From an uncultured Acetatifactor sp. (GTDB lineage Bacteria > Bacillota > Clostridia > Lachnospirales > Lachnospiraceae): 64,000 nt of DNA. The stretch is from the NCBI GenBank assembly GCA_934402375.1, contig CAKRUB010000010.1, positions 1 to 64,000 of the forward strand. Reading direction: 5' to 3'. Every line of letters begins with the position of its first letter. Position 1 is the first letter of the stretch. A program made the position numbers and the translations under genes. Shown piece by piece: positions 27,513 through 37,162 of this stretch. The notes beneath the pieces are model-generated. The model saw only the letters and a program-made list of their open reading frames with translations, searched no databases and had not been told where the DNA came from.

Positions 27513-27662
27513 AGCTATGGGCGAGTTATCTGTTACAGAGGTAATCGTCGATTCCCTTTGCAGCAGCTTTTCCGGCGCCTCATAGCAAGCTATGGGCGGG
27601 CTACCTGTTGCAGAGATAATCGTCAATTCCCTTTGCTGCTGCCTTGCCAGCGCCCATAGCTA
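27513..27662 (-). repeat. 75-bp tandem duplication of the nfnB 3' end (decayed copy at 27513-27587)
   Basis: Two 75-bp units, starting at 27513 and 27588, are direct repeats. The second is the true end of the NfnB-like gene. The first, just past its stop, still encodes GAGKAAAKGIDDYLCNR and a stop (27526-27528) in the same register, with differences mainly at third codon positions and one inserted base upstream. It is therefore the tail of another gltA/nfnB copy, not a recent slippage product. Confidence 0.75.
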
Positions 27663-28986
27663 AAATTACGGTAGCCGCTCCGGTAACGGCATCACCGCCG
27701 GCATAGACACCTTCCTTGCTGGTCTGACCGTTGTCCTCCTCTGCCACAATACATTTCCACTTGTTCGTCTCAAGTCCCTCCGTCGTGGAAGAAATCAGCG
27801 GGTTCGGAGAGGTTCCGAGGGACATGATGACCGTATCCAGTTCCATGACAAATTCCGATCCGGGAACCTCAACCGGTCTGCGGCGTCCGGAAGCATCCGG
27901 CTCGCCAAGCTCCATGCGGATGCACTTCATGCCCGTAACCCAGCCCTTCTCATCGGCAAGGATCTCCGTCGGGTTCGTCAACAGGTCGAAGATAATGCCC
28001 TCTTCCTTTGCGTGATGAACCTCCTCCACTCTGGCGGGAAGCTCCTCCTCGCTGCGGCGGTACACAATATGCACCTCTGCACCCAGACGCAGCGCTGTTC
28101 TCGCTGCGTCCATCGCCACGTTTCCGCCGCCGACGACCGCAACCTTCTTACTCTTCATGATCGGCGTGTTGGAGTTTTCGTCAAACGCCTTCATCAGATT
28201 ACTTCTGGTCAGATATTCGTTCGCAGAGAATACACCATTTGCATTCTCTCCGGGAATTCCCATGAATTTAGGCAGTCCGGCACCGGAACCGATAAATACG
28301 GCGTCAAAGCCCTCCTCGCTGATCAGTTCGTCAATAGTAACCGCTTTGCCGATAACCACGTTCGTCTCAATCTTTACGCCCAACGCCTTTACATTCTCGA
28401 TTTCCTTTGCAACAACAGCCTTCTTCGGGAGACGGAACTCCGGTATTCCGTAGACCAGAACGCCGCCCGGCTCATGCAGTGCCTCGAAAATCGTCACATC
28501 ATATCCAAGCTTCGCCAGATCTCCGGCACAGGTCAGACCCGCAGGACCGGAGCCGATGACAGCAACCTTCTTTCCATTCTTCTCCTTTGCGCCCTCAGGC
28601 TTAATGCCATTTTCTCTCGCCCAGTCTGCGACGAACCTCTCCAGCTTTCCGATAGAGATCGGGTCGCCCTTGATGCCACGGATACATTTTCCCTCACACT
28701 GGCTCTCCTGCGGGCAGACACGTCCGCAGACAGCGGGAAGTGCGCTGGACTGGCTGATGATCCGGTATGCCTCCTCGATATTACCGTTCTTCACCTGCTC
28801 AACGAAGCCCGGAATATTAATGGCAACGGGACAGCCCTTGATACACTGCGCATTCTTACAGTTGATACATCTGGAAGCCTCACACATCGCCTCCTCTTTA
28901 TTATAGCCAAGACAAACCTCCTCGAAGTTTGTTGCACGCTCTTTCGCATCCTGCTCTCTCACAGGGATTCTTGTCAACACGTCCAT
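27601..28986 (-). CDS. nfnB: NADPH-binding flavoprotein subunit, NfnB / glutamate synthase small-subunit type
   Basis: A 461-residue iron-sulfur flavoprotein. The N-terminal domain has two cysteine clusters (CINCKNAQCIKGCP and CGRVCPQESQCEGKC) for 4Fe-4S centres. The FAD fold is VIGSGPAGLTCAGDLAKLGY and the NADPH fold VAVVGGGNVAMDAARTALRLG. Alone it would be called a glutamate synthase small chain (GltA). But its partner next door is the FAD/NAD-binding subunit, and no large glutamate synthase gene is present. That pair is the make-up of NfnAB, the bifurcating NADH-dependent ferredoxin:NADP oxidoreductase. This functional choice is inference. A duplicated gene tail follows the stop. Confidence 0.85.
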   Translation of the reverse strand: MDVLTRIPVREQDAKERATNFEEVCLGYNKEEAMCEASRCINCKNAQCIKGCPVAINIPGFVEQVKNGNIEEAYRIISQSSALPAVCGRVCPQESQCEGKCIRGIKGDPISIGKLERFVADWARENGIKPEGAKEKNGKKVAVIGSGPAGLTCAGDLAKLGYDVTIFEALHEPGGVLVYGIPEFRLPKKAVVAKEIENVKALGVKIETNVVIGKAVTIDELISEEGFDAVFIGSGAGLPKFMGIPGENANGVFSANEYLTRSNLMKAFDENSNTPIMKSKKVAVVGGGNVAMDAARTALRLGAEVHIVYRRSEEELPARVEEVHHAKEEGIIFDLLTNPTEILADEKGWVTGMKCIRMELGEPDASGRRRPVEVPGSEFVMELDTVIMSLGTSPNPLISSTTEGLETNKWKCIVAEEDNGQTSKEGVYAGGDAVTGAATVILAMGAGKAAAKGIDDYLCNR

Positions 28987-29063
28987 ATTATTTCACCATG
29001 CCTTTCAGTAACCTGCACGCTTTGGGCCGCAGGCACAATCTACTATACAAATCGGTATCGGAA

Positions 29064-29945
29064 TCAGCCTTCACACTGTCCGCAGTTTCCGTGATGGGTC
29101 TCCCCCTCCTGAAGCCGCAGCATTGCTCTGCCCTCGGCAGTCTTGTAAATCTGCTGACGTCTCATCGCCTCGTCAAAATTCACGGCATGGCCGTCAAACT
29201 CAGGGCCGTCCACACAGGCAAACTTCACCTTTCCGTCAACGGTAACACGGCAGGCGCCGCACATTCCCGTTCCGTCCACCATGATAGGGTTCAGGCTGAC
29301 GATCGTCGGGATGCCAAGCTCCTTTGTCAGCAGGCAGACAAATTTCATCATGATCATGGGACCGATTGCAACGCAGACATCGTATTTCTTTCCCTCTACG
29401 ACAAGATCCTTGATCGTCTGCGTTACCATTCCGCTTCTGCCGTAGGAGCCGTCATCGGTAGTCACATAGAGATTTCCGGCAACTGCCTCCATCTCCTTCT
29501 CTAAGATCAGCAGATCCTTTGTCTTGCTTCCCACAATGACATCCGCCGCAACACCGTTCTCATGCAGCCACTTTACCTGGGGGTAAACCGGAGCCGCACC
29601 GACACCTCCGGCAACGAAGAGGATCTTCTTATTCTTCAGTTCCTCCGGCGCTTCCTTTACAAACTCAGAGGGACAACCGAGCGGACCGACAAAGTCATGG
29701 AACGCCTCGCCCTCCTTCAGCTCCGCCATCATCTTTGTGGCAGCGCCAACGCACTGGAACACAATGGTAACAGTTCCCTTCTCTCTGTCGTAGTCACAGA
29801 TCGTCAGGGGAATTCTCTCCCCGTCCTCATCCATTCTGACAATGACAAACTGTCCGGGCAGACACGCCTTTGCAACGCGCTTTGCTTCCACTTCCATCAG
29901 ATAAATGTTCGTGGTCAGCTCTTCTTTTCTTACAATCCTATACAT
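29064..29945 (-). CDS. nfnA: FAD/NAD-binding ferredoxin-reductase subunit, NfnA / SudB type
   Basis: A 293-residue flavoprotein of the dihydroorotate dehydrogenase electron-transfer subunit family. FAD binding is at PGQFVIVRMDEDGERIPLTICD, NAD binding at FVAGGVGAAPVYPQVKWLHE. A C-terminal cysteine cluster for a 2Fe-2S centre is visible as GMCGACRVTVDGKVKFACVDG, with a last pair in HGNCGQCEG. It is 77 bp upstream of the GltA-like subunit, in the same direction. Together they should couple NADH and reduced ferredoxin to NADPH formation. No pyrD is adjacent, arguing against a PyrK role. Confidence 0.87.
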   Translation of the reverse strand: MYRIVRKEELTTNIYLMEVEAKRVAKACLPGQFVIVRMDEDGERIPLTICDYDREKGTVTIVFQCVGAATKMMAELKEGEAFHDFVGPLGCPSEFVKEAPEELKNKKILFVAGGVGAAPVYPQVKWLHENGVAADVIVGSKTKDLLILEKEMEAVAGNLYVTTDDGSYGRSGMVTQTIKDLVVEGKKYDVCVAIGPMIMMKFVCLLTKELGIPTIVSLNPIMVDGTGMCGACRVTVDGKVKFACVDGPEFDGHAVNFDEAMRRQQIYKTAEGRAMLRLQEGETHHGNCGQCEG

Positions 29946-29983
29946 AATCCACCTCTCTGTCCCGCCTGGCGGAACCTCCTTTA

Positions 29984-31654
29984 TTAAAACAGTCCGGTAA
30001 TCACTCCGGCCTCATTTACATCAATTCCATAAGCTGCCGGCCTCTTCGGCAGTCCGGGCATCGTCATGACATCTCCGGTCAGCACTACGACAAAGCCCGC
30101 CCCGGCAGATACATAGGCTTCTCTGACAGAAAGCTCGAAGCCCTGCGGTCTTCCCAGCAGCTTCGGATCATCCGAAAGCGAATACTGGTTCTTTGCCATA
30201 CAGACCGGAAGCTCTCCGAAGCCCATATCGGTTATTGTTTTCAGCTGCTTCTTCGCAGCGGAGGAAAAGCTGACACTGCCAGCACCGTAGATTTCCGTCG
30301 CAACCTTCCTGATCTTGTCCTCCAGCGGAAGCTCGTCCTCATACAGGACACGAAAGTCGCTCTTCTTGGTCTCCAGGGTCTTCAATACCTTTTCCGCAAG
30401 CGCAATACCGCCCTCGCCGCCCTTCGCCCACACCTCGGAAAGTGCGAACTCGCAGCCTCTCTCCTCGCAGAAGGCTCTGACATAATCCGTCTCTGCAGCG
30501 GTGTCCGTGATAAAGGAATTCAGTGTCACGACAACCGGCACGCCGTATTTCTGTAGATTTTCAATATGCTTCTCAAGGTTGACAATCCCCTTTTTCAGTG
30601 CATCCAGATTCTCGGTTCCCAGCTCCTCCTTCGCCACCCCACCGTTATATTTCAGTGCGCGTATCGTCGCAACCAGCACAACTGCATCCGGCTTTAAGCC
30701 CGACATACGGCACTTGATGTCAAAGAACTTTTCGGCTCCCAGATCCGCGCCAAATCCGGCTTCCGTAATACAGAAATCCGCCATCTTGAGCGCAGCTCTT
30801 GTCGCCCTGACGGAGTTGCAGCCATGAGCAATATTTGCAAAGGGACCACCGTGCACCAGCGCTGGCGTATGCTCCAGCGTCTGGATCAGGTTTGGCTTCA
30901 GGGCATCCTTCAGCAGCGCCGCCATCGCTCCTACCGCCTGAAGCTCTCCCGCTGTGACAGGCTCTCCTGCGTAATTATATGCGACAACGATTCTGGCAAG
31001 TCTCTCCTTGAGGTCTTTCATATTTTCCGCCAGACAGAGGATTGCCATGATCTCACTTGCCACGGTGATGACAAAATGATCCTCCCTGACAACGCCGTCC
31101 GTCTTCTTTCCCAGTCCGACCACGACATTTCTCAGCACTCTGTCATTCATATCAAGGCAACGCTTCCAGACGATCTGCCTTGTGTCAATCTGTAACGCAT
31201 TTCCCTGCTGGATGTGGTTGTCCAGCAAAGCCGCAAGAAGGTTGTTTGCAGAAGTAATGGCATGGAAATCTCCCGTAAAATGCAGATTCAGATCCTCCAT
31301 GGGAACCACCTGTGCATAGCCGCCGCCTGCCGCTCCTCCCTTGATGCCGAAGCACGGCCCGAGCGAAGGCTCACGAAGCGCAATGATCGCCCTTTTCCCG
31401 AGCTTTCCAAACGCCTGTCCCAGACCGACGCTGGTAGTTGTCTTTCCCTCACCTGCCGGCGTCGGGTTGATTGCCGTGACAAGAATCAGCTTGCCATCCG
31501 GTCTGTCCTTTAAGCTGTCTATGTACTCATCCGTCAGCTTTGCCTTATACTTTCCGTAAAGCTCTAGATCATCCTCCGTCATTCCCAGTTTCGCCGCCAC
31601 CTTGACGATCGGCTCCATTACCGCTTCCTGTGCAATTTCAATGTCTGTTTTCAC
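29984..31654 (-). CDS. fhs: Formate-tetrahydrofolate ligase
   Basis: A 556-residue enzyme making 10-formyl-THF from formate, THF and ATP, for purine synthesis or the Wood-Ljungdahl methyl branch. A GTG start at 31654 gives [13 protein letters not shown] and the canonical length of 556. AGGA lies 5 nt before it, and an in-frame ATG 4 codons earlier (31666) is the alternative. The ATP loop [18 protein letters not shown] is intact, as are [19 protein letters not shown] and the C-terminal [19 protein letters not shown]. The intercistronic leader in front carries a conserved hairpin also found before the GntR gene at 47 kb. Confidence 0.96.
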   Translation of the reverse strand: MKTDIEIAQEAVMEPIVKVAAKLGMTEDDLELYGKYKAKLTDEYIDSLKDRPDGKLILVTAINPTPAGEGKTTTSVGLGQAFGKLGKRAIIALREPSLGPCFGIKGGAAGGGYAQVVPMEDLNLHFTGDFHAITSANNLLAALLDNHIQQGNALQIDTRQIVWKRCLDMNDRVLRNVVVGLGKKTDGVVREDHFVITVASEIMAILCLAENMKDLKERLARIVVAYNYAGEPVTAGELQAVGAMAALLKDALKPNLIQTLEHTPALVHGGPFANIAHGCNSVRATRAALKMADFCITEAGFGADLGAEKFFDIKCRMSGLKPDAVVLVATIRALKYNGGVAKEELGTENLDALKKGIVNLEKHIENLQKYGVPVVVTLNSFITDTAAETDYVRAFCEERGCEFALSEVWAKGGEGGIALAEKVLKTLETKKSDFRVLYEDELPLEDKIRKVATEIYGAGSVSFSSAAKKQLKTITDMGFGELPVCMAKNQYSLSDDPKLLGRPQGFELSVREAYVSAGAGFVVVLTGDVMTMPGLPKRPAAYGIDVNEAGVITGLF

Positions 31655-31663
31655 TTTTTTCCT

Positions 31664-31726
31664 CATTTCTGCGCACACTCTTTGCGCATACCGAGTTTGT
31701 GTCAAGTGCGCGCAGACACAAATCTC
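31664..31726 (-). repeat. Intercistronic hairpin leader, copy A (before fhs)
   Basis: A 63-bp element matching 47026-47088 with 7 differences. A 31-bp core (31692-31722) is identical in both and includes an 8-bp inverted repeat TTTGTGTC/GACACAAA with an 11-nt loop, extended by GAG/CTC. Both copies fill the gap between two genes and end a few bases before the next start codon. Confidence 0.75.
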
Positions 31727-31736
31727 GTTTTTCGCT

Positions 31737-34418
31737 TTATACAATTTCTTCAACCAGTTGGTCAAACTGTTCAGGACTCATCAGTATTTTTCTGGGCTTT
31801 GTACCCTCTCCCTTGTCAACAACACCGTATTCGCACAGCTGATCCATAATCCGCGCCGCGCGGTTAAAGCCGATCTTCAAGAGCCTTTGCAGCGCTCCGA
31901 TCGATGCCTTGTCCTGTTCAATAATAAAGCGACCTGCCTTCTCGAAAAACTCATCCAGCTCGGAGCCGCCTTCCCCAGAACCGCCGCTACCGCTTCCGAT
32001 GTTCATGATCTTTTCTTCAATGTCCTCCGCATAGGTATTGCCGAGCGTCTGATTCTTCAGGAAATCAACGACATCCGAGACCTCCTTGTCGGAGACAAAT
32101 GCTCCCTGTATACGGGCAGGCTTGGAATAGCCTTGCGGGTAAAAAAGCATATCTCCCTTTCCCAGCAGCTTCTCCGCGCCGTTCATATCCAGTATCGTTC
32201 TCGAATCCACACCGCTGGAAACGGAGAACGCGACACGGCTCGGCATGTTCGCCTTGATCAGTCCGGTGATGACATCCACGCTGGGTCTCTGCGTTGCAAT
32301 AATCAGATGAATGCCCGCTGCTCTCGCCAGCTGCGCCAGACGACAGATCGATTCCTCAACCTCCCCGGGCGAAACCATCATCAGATCGGCAAGCTCGTCC
32401 ACAATAATGACGATCTGCGGCATCTTCTTAGGCGCATCCTCCGCACCGCTCTCCTGCATGGACTCTACCTTCTTGTTATAGCCCTTGATGTCTCTCACAT
32501 TATAGTCCGCAAATTTCCGGTAACGGTCTTCCATCTCCGACACGCCCCAGTGGAGCGCCGCGGACGCCTTCTTAGGGTCTGTGACAACCGGAATCAGCAG
32601 ATGGGGAATACCGTTATATACACTCAGCTCGACTACCTTCGGATCGACCATGATCAGCTTCACGTCGTCCGGGTGCGCCTTGTACAGAATACTCATAATT
32701 AAGGTGTTAATGCAGACGGACTTACCGGAGCCTGTCGCTCCCGCGATCAGCATATGCGGCATCTTCGCAATATCCGCGACAACAACCTTGCCCGCAATAT
32801 CCTTTCCGACCGCAAATGCTATGTTGGAAGGAAATTCCTTAAACTCCTTGCTCTCCAGAAGATCACGGAGCGCTACCGGCATGGTCTCCTTGTTCGGAAC
32901 CTCGATACCGATCGCCGCCTTTCCGGGAATCGGCGCCTCGATACGGATGTCCGTCGCTGCAAGATTCAGCTTGATGTCATCCGCCAGCCCGACAATCTTT
33001 GATACCTTGACACCCTGCTCCGGCTGCAGCTCGTAGCGCGTGACACTGGGACCCTGACTGATGTCCGTAATCGTCACCTTCACACCGAAGGTATTCAGCG
33101 TCTGCTGCAGACGCATCGCCGTCTCCTTCAACTCCTTTGTGGAGTCTCCCGTCGCCGCAATGCCCTTCTGCAGCCTCGACAGCGGCGGAAACATATAGGT
33201 CTTGGGAACCTTTTTCTCCGCGTGGGCAAGCTCCTTCTGCATCTCTGACATCGGCGCTGCCGCCTGGGGTCTCGCTGCGGGCTTCTGCTCCGCCGGTTCC
33301 TCGATTCCCTCTTTATGTATCCTTATCGTCTGACCGGACAGATCCGGCTCCGGCTTCTGTCTCTCAGCTGTCAGTTTCCGGATCGGTTCCGGCTCCGGCT
33401 GTAACTCCTCCGGTTCCTCCTGTGTCTCCTGCTCTTCCATATCGTCAATCGTCACCTGATGCATACTCCGGATCCGAACCTTATCAAAGTCCAGCACGGG
33501 CGCCGCCGGAGGTTCCTGCTGCACTTCCTCTGGCATCTGTATATCAGGCTCTTCCTCCGCGTACATAATCTCATGAATGTCGTCCCGGTGCCTGTTATGC
33601 TCCTCCGGCTTTGCCAGCGTGGTATCCATCATGACGCCGGACACCTTTCTCTCCATCCTGAGAATCTTTTCGTTTTCCTTTTCCTCCGCACGCAGTCTCC
33701 GCTCTTCTTCCCTTCTCGCGCGCTGTTCAAGGCGCTCCTGATTTCTGAGCTCCGCGTTCTCTCTCCGGCGCTGCGCATCCTCCCTTGACAGCTCCCGCAT
33801 ACGGCTTCCGCCATCCTTCACGCTCTTTAAGATGGATTTCTCCGTCAGCAGAATCAGGCTCACGACCGAGCAGAGAAGCACGACCAGAACTGTTCCGATC
33901 GTCTCCAGATAATGCTGTAAAAGATAGCTTAAGCTCCCGGCAAGGATACCTCCGCCGCTCTTGCCGGTGCTGCATTTGTCATAGATTTCCTTAAAATTAT
34001 ATTCCGCCATCAGCAGGGAATTCTTGCTGATCAGGTCACAGACGATTCCGAACATGATAAACAGGGCACAGCCCGCCGCCAGCTTTCTGACCGCCGTAGG
34101 ATTCCCCTCGTTGGCAAACCAGAATGCCACGGCAAGGAAAAAGAGGATCGGAACCACATATGCTGAAAATCCGAATACGCCAAAAAGGAAGCCGCTGATC
34201 GCGTCTCCCACCGGCCCTATCAGACCGAAATTACAACAAAACAGAAGAACCATCGCCACAAAGAGCACAATCAGTCCGATCTCGTGAAAGAGAGCGCTGT
34301 CCTGCTCCAGTTGTCTGTTGTCTTTTTTTCGCTGTTGTCTCTGACTTCCTGTCTTAGAATTTGTAGATTTTTTCCTTGTTCCCGAAGATGATGTTCTTCT
34401 GCCGGTAGTGCCTGCCAT
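31737..34418 (-). CDS. ftsK: DNA translocase FtsK/SpoIIIE
   Basis: An 893-residue membrane-anchored DNA pump for chromosome segregation at division or sporulation septa. A basic N-terminus precedes about four membrane helices (45-190). A long charged, Glu/Pro-rich linker (about 200-400) leads to the motor domain with Walker [15 protein letters not shown], Walker [13 protein letters not shown] and the [12 protein letters not shown] segment. The C-terminal gamma winged helix ([21 protein letters not shown]) recognises orienting DNA sequences. With one copy in view it cannot be said whether it serves as FtsK or SpoIIIE. Confidence 0.95.
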   Translation of the reverse strand: MAGTTGRRTSSSGTRKKSTNSKTGSQRQQRKKDNRQLEQDSALFHEIGLIVLFVAMVLLFCCNFGLIGPVGDAISGFLFGVFGFSAYVVPILFFLAVAFWFANEGNPTAVRKLAAGCALFIMFGIVCDLISKNSLLMAEYNFKEIYDKCSTGKSGGGILAGSLSYLLQHYLETIGTVLVVLLCSVVSLILLTEKSILKSVKDGGSRMRELSREDAQRRRENAELRNQERLEQRARREEERRLRAEEKENEKILRMERKVSGVMMDTTLAKPEEHNRHRDDIHEIMYAEEEPDIQMPEEVQQEPPAAPVLDFDKVRIRSMHQVTIDDMEEQETQEEPEELQPEPEPIRKLTAERQKPEPDLSGQTIRIHKEGIEEPAEQKPAARPQAAAPMSEMQKELAHAEKKVPKTYMFPPLSRLQKGIAATGDSTKELKETAMRLQQTLNTFGVKVTITDISQGPSVTRYELQPEQGVKVSKIVGLADDIKLNLAATDIRIEAPIPGKAAIGIEVPNKETMPVALRDLLESKEFKEFPSNIAFAVGKDIAGKVVVADIAKMPHMLIAGATGSGKSVCINTLIMSILYKAHPDDVKLIMVDPKVVELSVYNGIPHLLIPVVTDPKKASAALHWGVSEMEDRYRKFADYNVRDIKGYNKKVESMQESGAEDAPKKMPQIVIIVDELADLMMVSPGEVEESICRLAQLARAAGIHLIIATQRPSVDVITGLIKANMPSRVAFSVSSGVDSRTILDMNGAEKLLGKGDMLFYPQGYSKPARIQGAFVSDKEVSDVVDFLKNQTLGNTYAEDIEEKIMNIGSGSGGSGEGGSELDEFFEKAGRFIIEQDKASIGALQRLLKIGFNRAARIMDQLCEYGVVDKGEGTKPRKILMSPEQFDQLVEEIV

Positions 34419-34536
34419 GTATCATCATTCTCCTTTTATACTTTAGATACGCATATATTTTACCCGCGCTCATTTTGCCACTGCGCCCATTATATCATTT
34501 TCCGGTCGGCTTGTCACCCTTTTATTGCGGGGCGCG

Positions 34537-34583
34537 GGCAGAACCGGCGCTTTGTGTGCAAGCACCCACGCGCCGATCCTGCC
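34537..34583. other. Strong GC-rich hairpin between tepA and ftsK
   Basis: Nested pairs GGCAG/CTGCC, GGCGC/GCGCC and GTG/CAC form an imperfect 47-nt hairpin. No T run follows on the minus strand, so it is not a standard terminator; it may stabilise mRNA ends or be a small palindromic repeat. Confidence 0.45.
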
Positions 34584-34600
34584 GTTCTATGGCTGAACTG

Positions 34601-35299
34601 TTACCCGCGGATTAACTCGTGGAGTTTCCGGACTGCCTTATCGATTCCGCCCACTTCGTTGATGATGCCGCGTTTTACCGCCTCCTCCCCGACAAGGATG
34701 GTTCCCACGTCCTTTGTCAGTATGCCGGTCTCTGTCATCAGCTGCTCAAACGTCTCCCTCTCCACATCACAATGCGCACAGACGAAGCCCGTAATCCGAT
34801 CCTGAATCAGCTTGAAATAGTCAAAGGTCTGCGGGACGCCGATCACCATGCCGTTCAACCGCACCGGATGAATCACCATAGTTCCGGTCGGAACAATGAA
34901 CGAATAGTCTGTGCTCACTGCGATCGGCACCCCTATGGAATGACTCCCTCCGAGTACAAGCGAGACCGTCGGTTTACTCAGAGACGCAATCATTTCCGCG
35001 ATTGCAAGTCCCGCTTCCACATCGCCTCCCATCGTGTTGATCAGGACAAGCACACCCTGAATCTCACTGCTGTCCTCAATCGCCGCAAGGCTGGGAAGAA
35101 TGTGTTCATATTTCGTCGTCTTGGAATTGTTATTGAGGTTTTCATGCCCCTCCACCTCCCCGATAATGGAAATCAGATGAATACTCTCCTGCTTATTGCC
35201 GTCCAGCGTCACCTGCCCCGTCTTCTCAATCCGCTCGTCCCGATGCTGCTCCTCTTCCCTCTTCTCTTCCTTCTTTCCATCTCTCTGATACTCTGCCAT
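34601..35299 (-). CDS. tepA: ClpP-like serine protease, TepA/YmfB family
   Basis: A 232-residue protein. The start MAEYQRDGKK at 35299 has AAAGGGAT upstream, replacing a longer frame. After a very charged N-terminus comes the ClpP/crotonase fold: oxyanion strand INTMGGDVEAGLAIAEMI, the candidate nucleophile Ser in LGGSHSIGVPIA and the candidate His in TMVIHPVRL. Bacillus TepA is a cytoplasmic ClpP homologue linked to protein export and to SASP degradation in spores. It lies upstream of ftsK, as in Bacillus. It lacks the ClpX-docking features of true ClpP as far as can be judged. Confidence 0.85.
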   Translation of the reverse strand: MAEYQRDGKKEEKREEEQHRDERIEKTGQVTLDGNKQESIHLISIIGEVEGHENLNNNSKTTKYEHILPSLAAIEDSSEIQGVLVLINTMGGDVEAGLAIAEMIASLSKPTVSLVLGGSHSIGVPIAVSTDYSFIVPTGTMVIHPVRLNGMVIGVPQTFDYFKLIQDRITGFVCAHCDVERETFEQLMTETGILTKDVGTILVGEEAVKRGIINEVGGIDKAVRKLHELIRG

Positions 35300-35394
35300 C
35301 TCTATCCCTTTCCCGCCGCTTATATCCATACTCTAACCTCTTCCCGTTTTCCCTCTATGGTAAAGAATTGCAAATCCACATCTCTCCAGCCACA

Positions 35395-35533
35395 GTTGCA
35401 CAGATGCACCTGACCACAAGCAGTGCACTCTGGAGCCGCCGGCACTTACATGGCATACTGTGACATGTTATGTGCCGTTGCGAGCGGAAGGTAGCGAAAG
35501 CGTGCCTGCGGTGGTCTGTGCATCCCGTGCAAC
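35395..35533. ncRNA. Candidate structured RNA or palindromic mobile remnant
   Basis: The ends pair in three blocks: GTTGCAC/GTGCAAC (7 bp), ATGCAC/GTGCAT (6 bp) and GACCAC/GTGGTC (6 bp), separated by tiny loops. Inside are an imperfect 13-bp hairpin (35440-35477, CGGCAC...GTGCCG) and a GNRA-capped hairpin (GGTAGC-GAAA-GC, near 35490-35505). A G-U pair in the last one favours a plus-strand RNA. A second 3' arm (TGCATC, AACTGT at 35541-35552) could compete for the 5' strand. No family is recognised and no convincing promoter was found. It occupies the gene-free 35300-35664 stretch. Confidence 0.45.
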
Positions 35534-35597
35534 GTCACTTTGCATCAACTGTCACTTGCTTCAAATGCCACCCCGCAATCCCCTCCATAAAACAACA

Positions 35598-35629
35598 AAG
35601 GAAGCACCCTGAAAAACGGCTACTTCCTT
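35598..35629 (-). terminator. Probable terminator of the 35.7-38.1 kb operon
   Basis: AAGGAAG and CTTCCTT pair around an 18-nt loop; on the minus strand a G-U pair extends the stem and T-rich sequence follows. It lies 36 bp past the stop of the membrane-protein gene. Confidence 0.5.
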
Positions 35630-35664
35630 CCTAGTTATCTCCGGTTCAGACCGGCAATATTCAC

Positions 35665-37152
35665 TTAAAAATCGAAATCGTCATCCTCATCCACGCTGAT
35701 GTCGAAATCATCCTTCCCCTCTCCGACCTCAACACGGTAGGAAAGCGTCCGCTTCTGATGCTTCTTCGGCAGCGGCAGCGGATTTTCAATAAATCTGGGC
35801 TTTTCCGTTTCCGCCTTTACCGTTTCCGCCTTCTCCGTTGCCATCTTCTCCTCCGGCGGTAGCTCCGCAGACGGCAGTTCTGCGGACGGCTCATCCAGAT
35901 TGATGATTTCCGCAAATTCCCGCTTCACAGGTTCGGGCACTCTGCACGGAACCAGACACTCTTCCACGGCGACACCCGCCAGAACCGTCAAAAGCAGATA
36001 AAGGTATCTGTACACCGGCATCTCGACTGTAAAAACATGAAAACACGCCGCCAACGCCATGAGCGCCGGTATCAAGATCCACGCTTTCAGTGCGTCCGTT
36101 CTCCTGTTGCGCCAGAACGCATAAATTCCAAGACTTAACACACAAAGTAATATCAGATAGCCTGCGACGCCGGAAACCGAAGTCTCCAGTGAAATCGGTA
36201 GTCTGAAGGACAGCGGCTGATACAGCTTCAGCCAAGCCTGCACAACGCCTCCGAGCCGTTTTCCGCTCGCCAGTGCATCTGTAGCCGCGACGGCGACAAA
36301 ACCCACGCCTGTTCCGGCAAGACAGACCAGCATTGCAGACATTCTCCTGCCAATCCTAACCTTCTCATCCTCGCAGGCAAAAATCACCGCTGCCGCAAAG
36401 CCCAAAAGGAACAGACCCGCAGCGTCCAGATAGCCTGCCACGGCAATGACGGCACCGATCGGCGCAAACTCCCACAGCTTCCATTGCCTGTTATTCTCAA
36501 ACGAAATCCACAACAGGACTCCCGACCATAGAACCAGATAAAGCATCTCCGGCGACAGATCGACCGCCCCCTTTATCATGTAGGGAGAAAGCATACAGAA
36601 AGCGAACATGATGACCGCGGCAATATTTCCCGCCAGTCTCCGCACCGCAAAGTACAATAGAAGAACCGCTGCAAACTGCAGCAGAATCTGCGTCCATATT
36701 GCTACAATAAATTTATTTCCCAGAAAGTAAAATAATCCATGCAGCAGCTGCACATAAAAATATACCGCACCGTGCACAATCTGGGGAATCTCCTGTCCGG
36801 AGGTCACCGATGCAAGTTCATAGTAAGCTGCGCTCTCGGTCGCCGTACTGATTGCCCGTATTCTGAGAACCAGCCCTGCGGCAAGGAGCATGACAGTCAG
36901 CGCCGCCTCCACGACATACACCGTCGTCAGTCTCCACGGCTGCGCCGCGCTTCGCCGGTCAAGGCAGCGGTGGACAAGGAAAACACCAATTCCCGCAAGG
37001 ATCATATAGATCACACAGGCGATCGTTCCGAAATAGATCTCCACGCCCCTTGCATCGCAGATCGCGTCGGCAAGGCATACCATTCCGACCTCAACCGCGA
37101 CCGCATATATTACCCATGACAGATAACTGAACGCATTCTTCTTCCATCTCAT
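35665..37152 (-). CDS. Polytopic membrane protein, possible glycosyltransferase
   Basis: A 495-residue protein with about 10-12 hydrophobic helices over the first 410 residues and a charged C-terminal tail (ETVKAETEKPRF..., then an acidic DDFDISVDEDDDFDF end) that should be cytoplasmic. The helix pattern and the early extracytoplasmic ISTATESAAYYELASVTSG loop resemble GT-C or ArnT/PMT-like membrane proteins. No diagnostic catalytic motif is certain. It is 10 bp after a GT2 glycosyltransferase of the polyprenyl-phosphate type, so a role in moving a lipid-linked sugar to a cell-surface acceptor is plausible but unproven. Confidence 0.7.
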   Translation of the reverse strand: MRWKKNAFSYLSWVIYAVAVEVGMVCLADAICDARGVEIYFGTIACVIYMILAGIGVFLVHRCLDRRSAAQPWRLTTVYVVEAALTVMLLAAGLVLRIRAISTATESAAYYELASVTSGQEIPQIVHGAVYFYVQLLHGLFYFLGNKFIVAIWTQILLQFAAVLLLYFAVRRLAGNIAAVIMFAFCMLSPYMIKGAVDLSPEMLYLVLWSGVLLWISFENNRQWKLWEFAPIGAVIAVAGYLDAAGLFLLGFAAAVIFACEDEKVRIGRRMSAMLVCLAGTGVGFVAVAATDALASGKRLGGVVQAWLKLYQPLSFRLPISLETSVSGVAGYLILLCVLSLGIYAFWRNRRTDALKAWILIPALMALAACFHVFTVEMPVYRYLYLLLTVLAGVAVEECLVPCRVPEPVKREFAEIINLDEPSAELPSAELPPEEKMATEKAETVKAETEKPRFIENPLPLPKKHQKRTLSYRVEVGEGKDDFDISVDEDDDFDF

Positions 37153-37162
37153 AGTGAGCTTC

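Noticed and set aside
31655..31765. N-terminal extension of formate-THF ligase by up to 37 residues.
   Set aside because: It would overlap the ftsK 3' end and the conserved hairpin leader. The GTG start gives the canonical 556-residue length and has a ribosome site.
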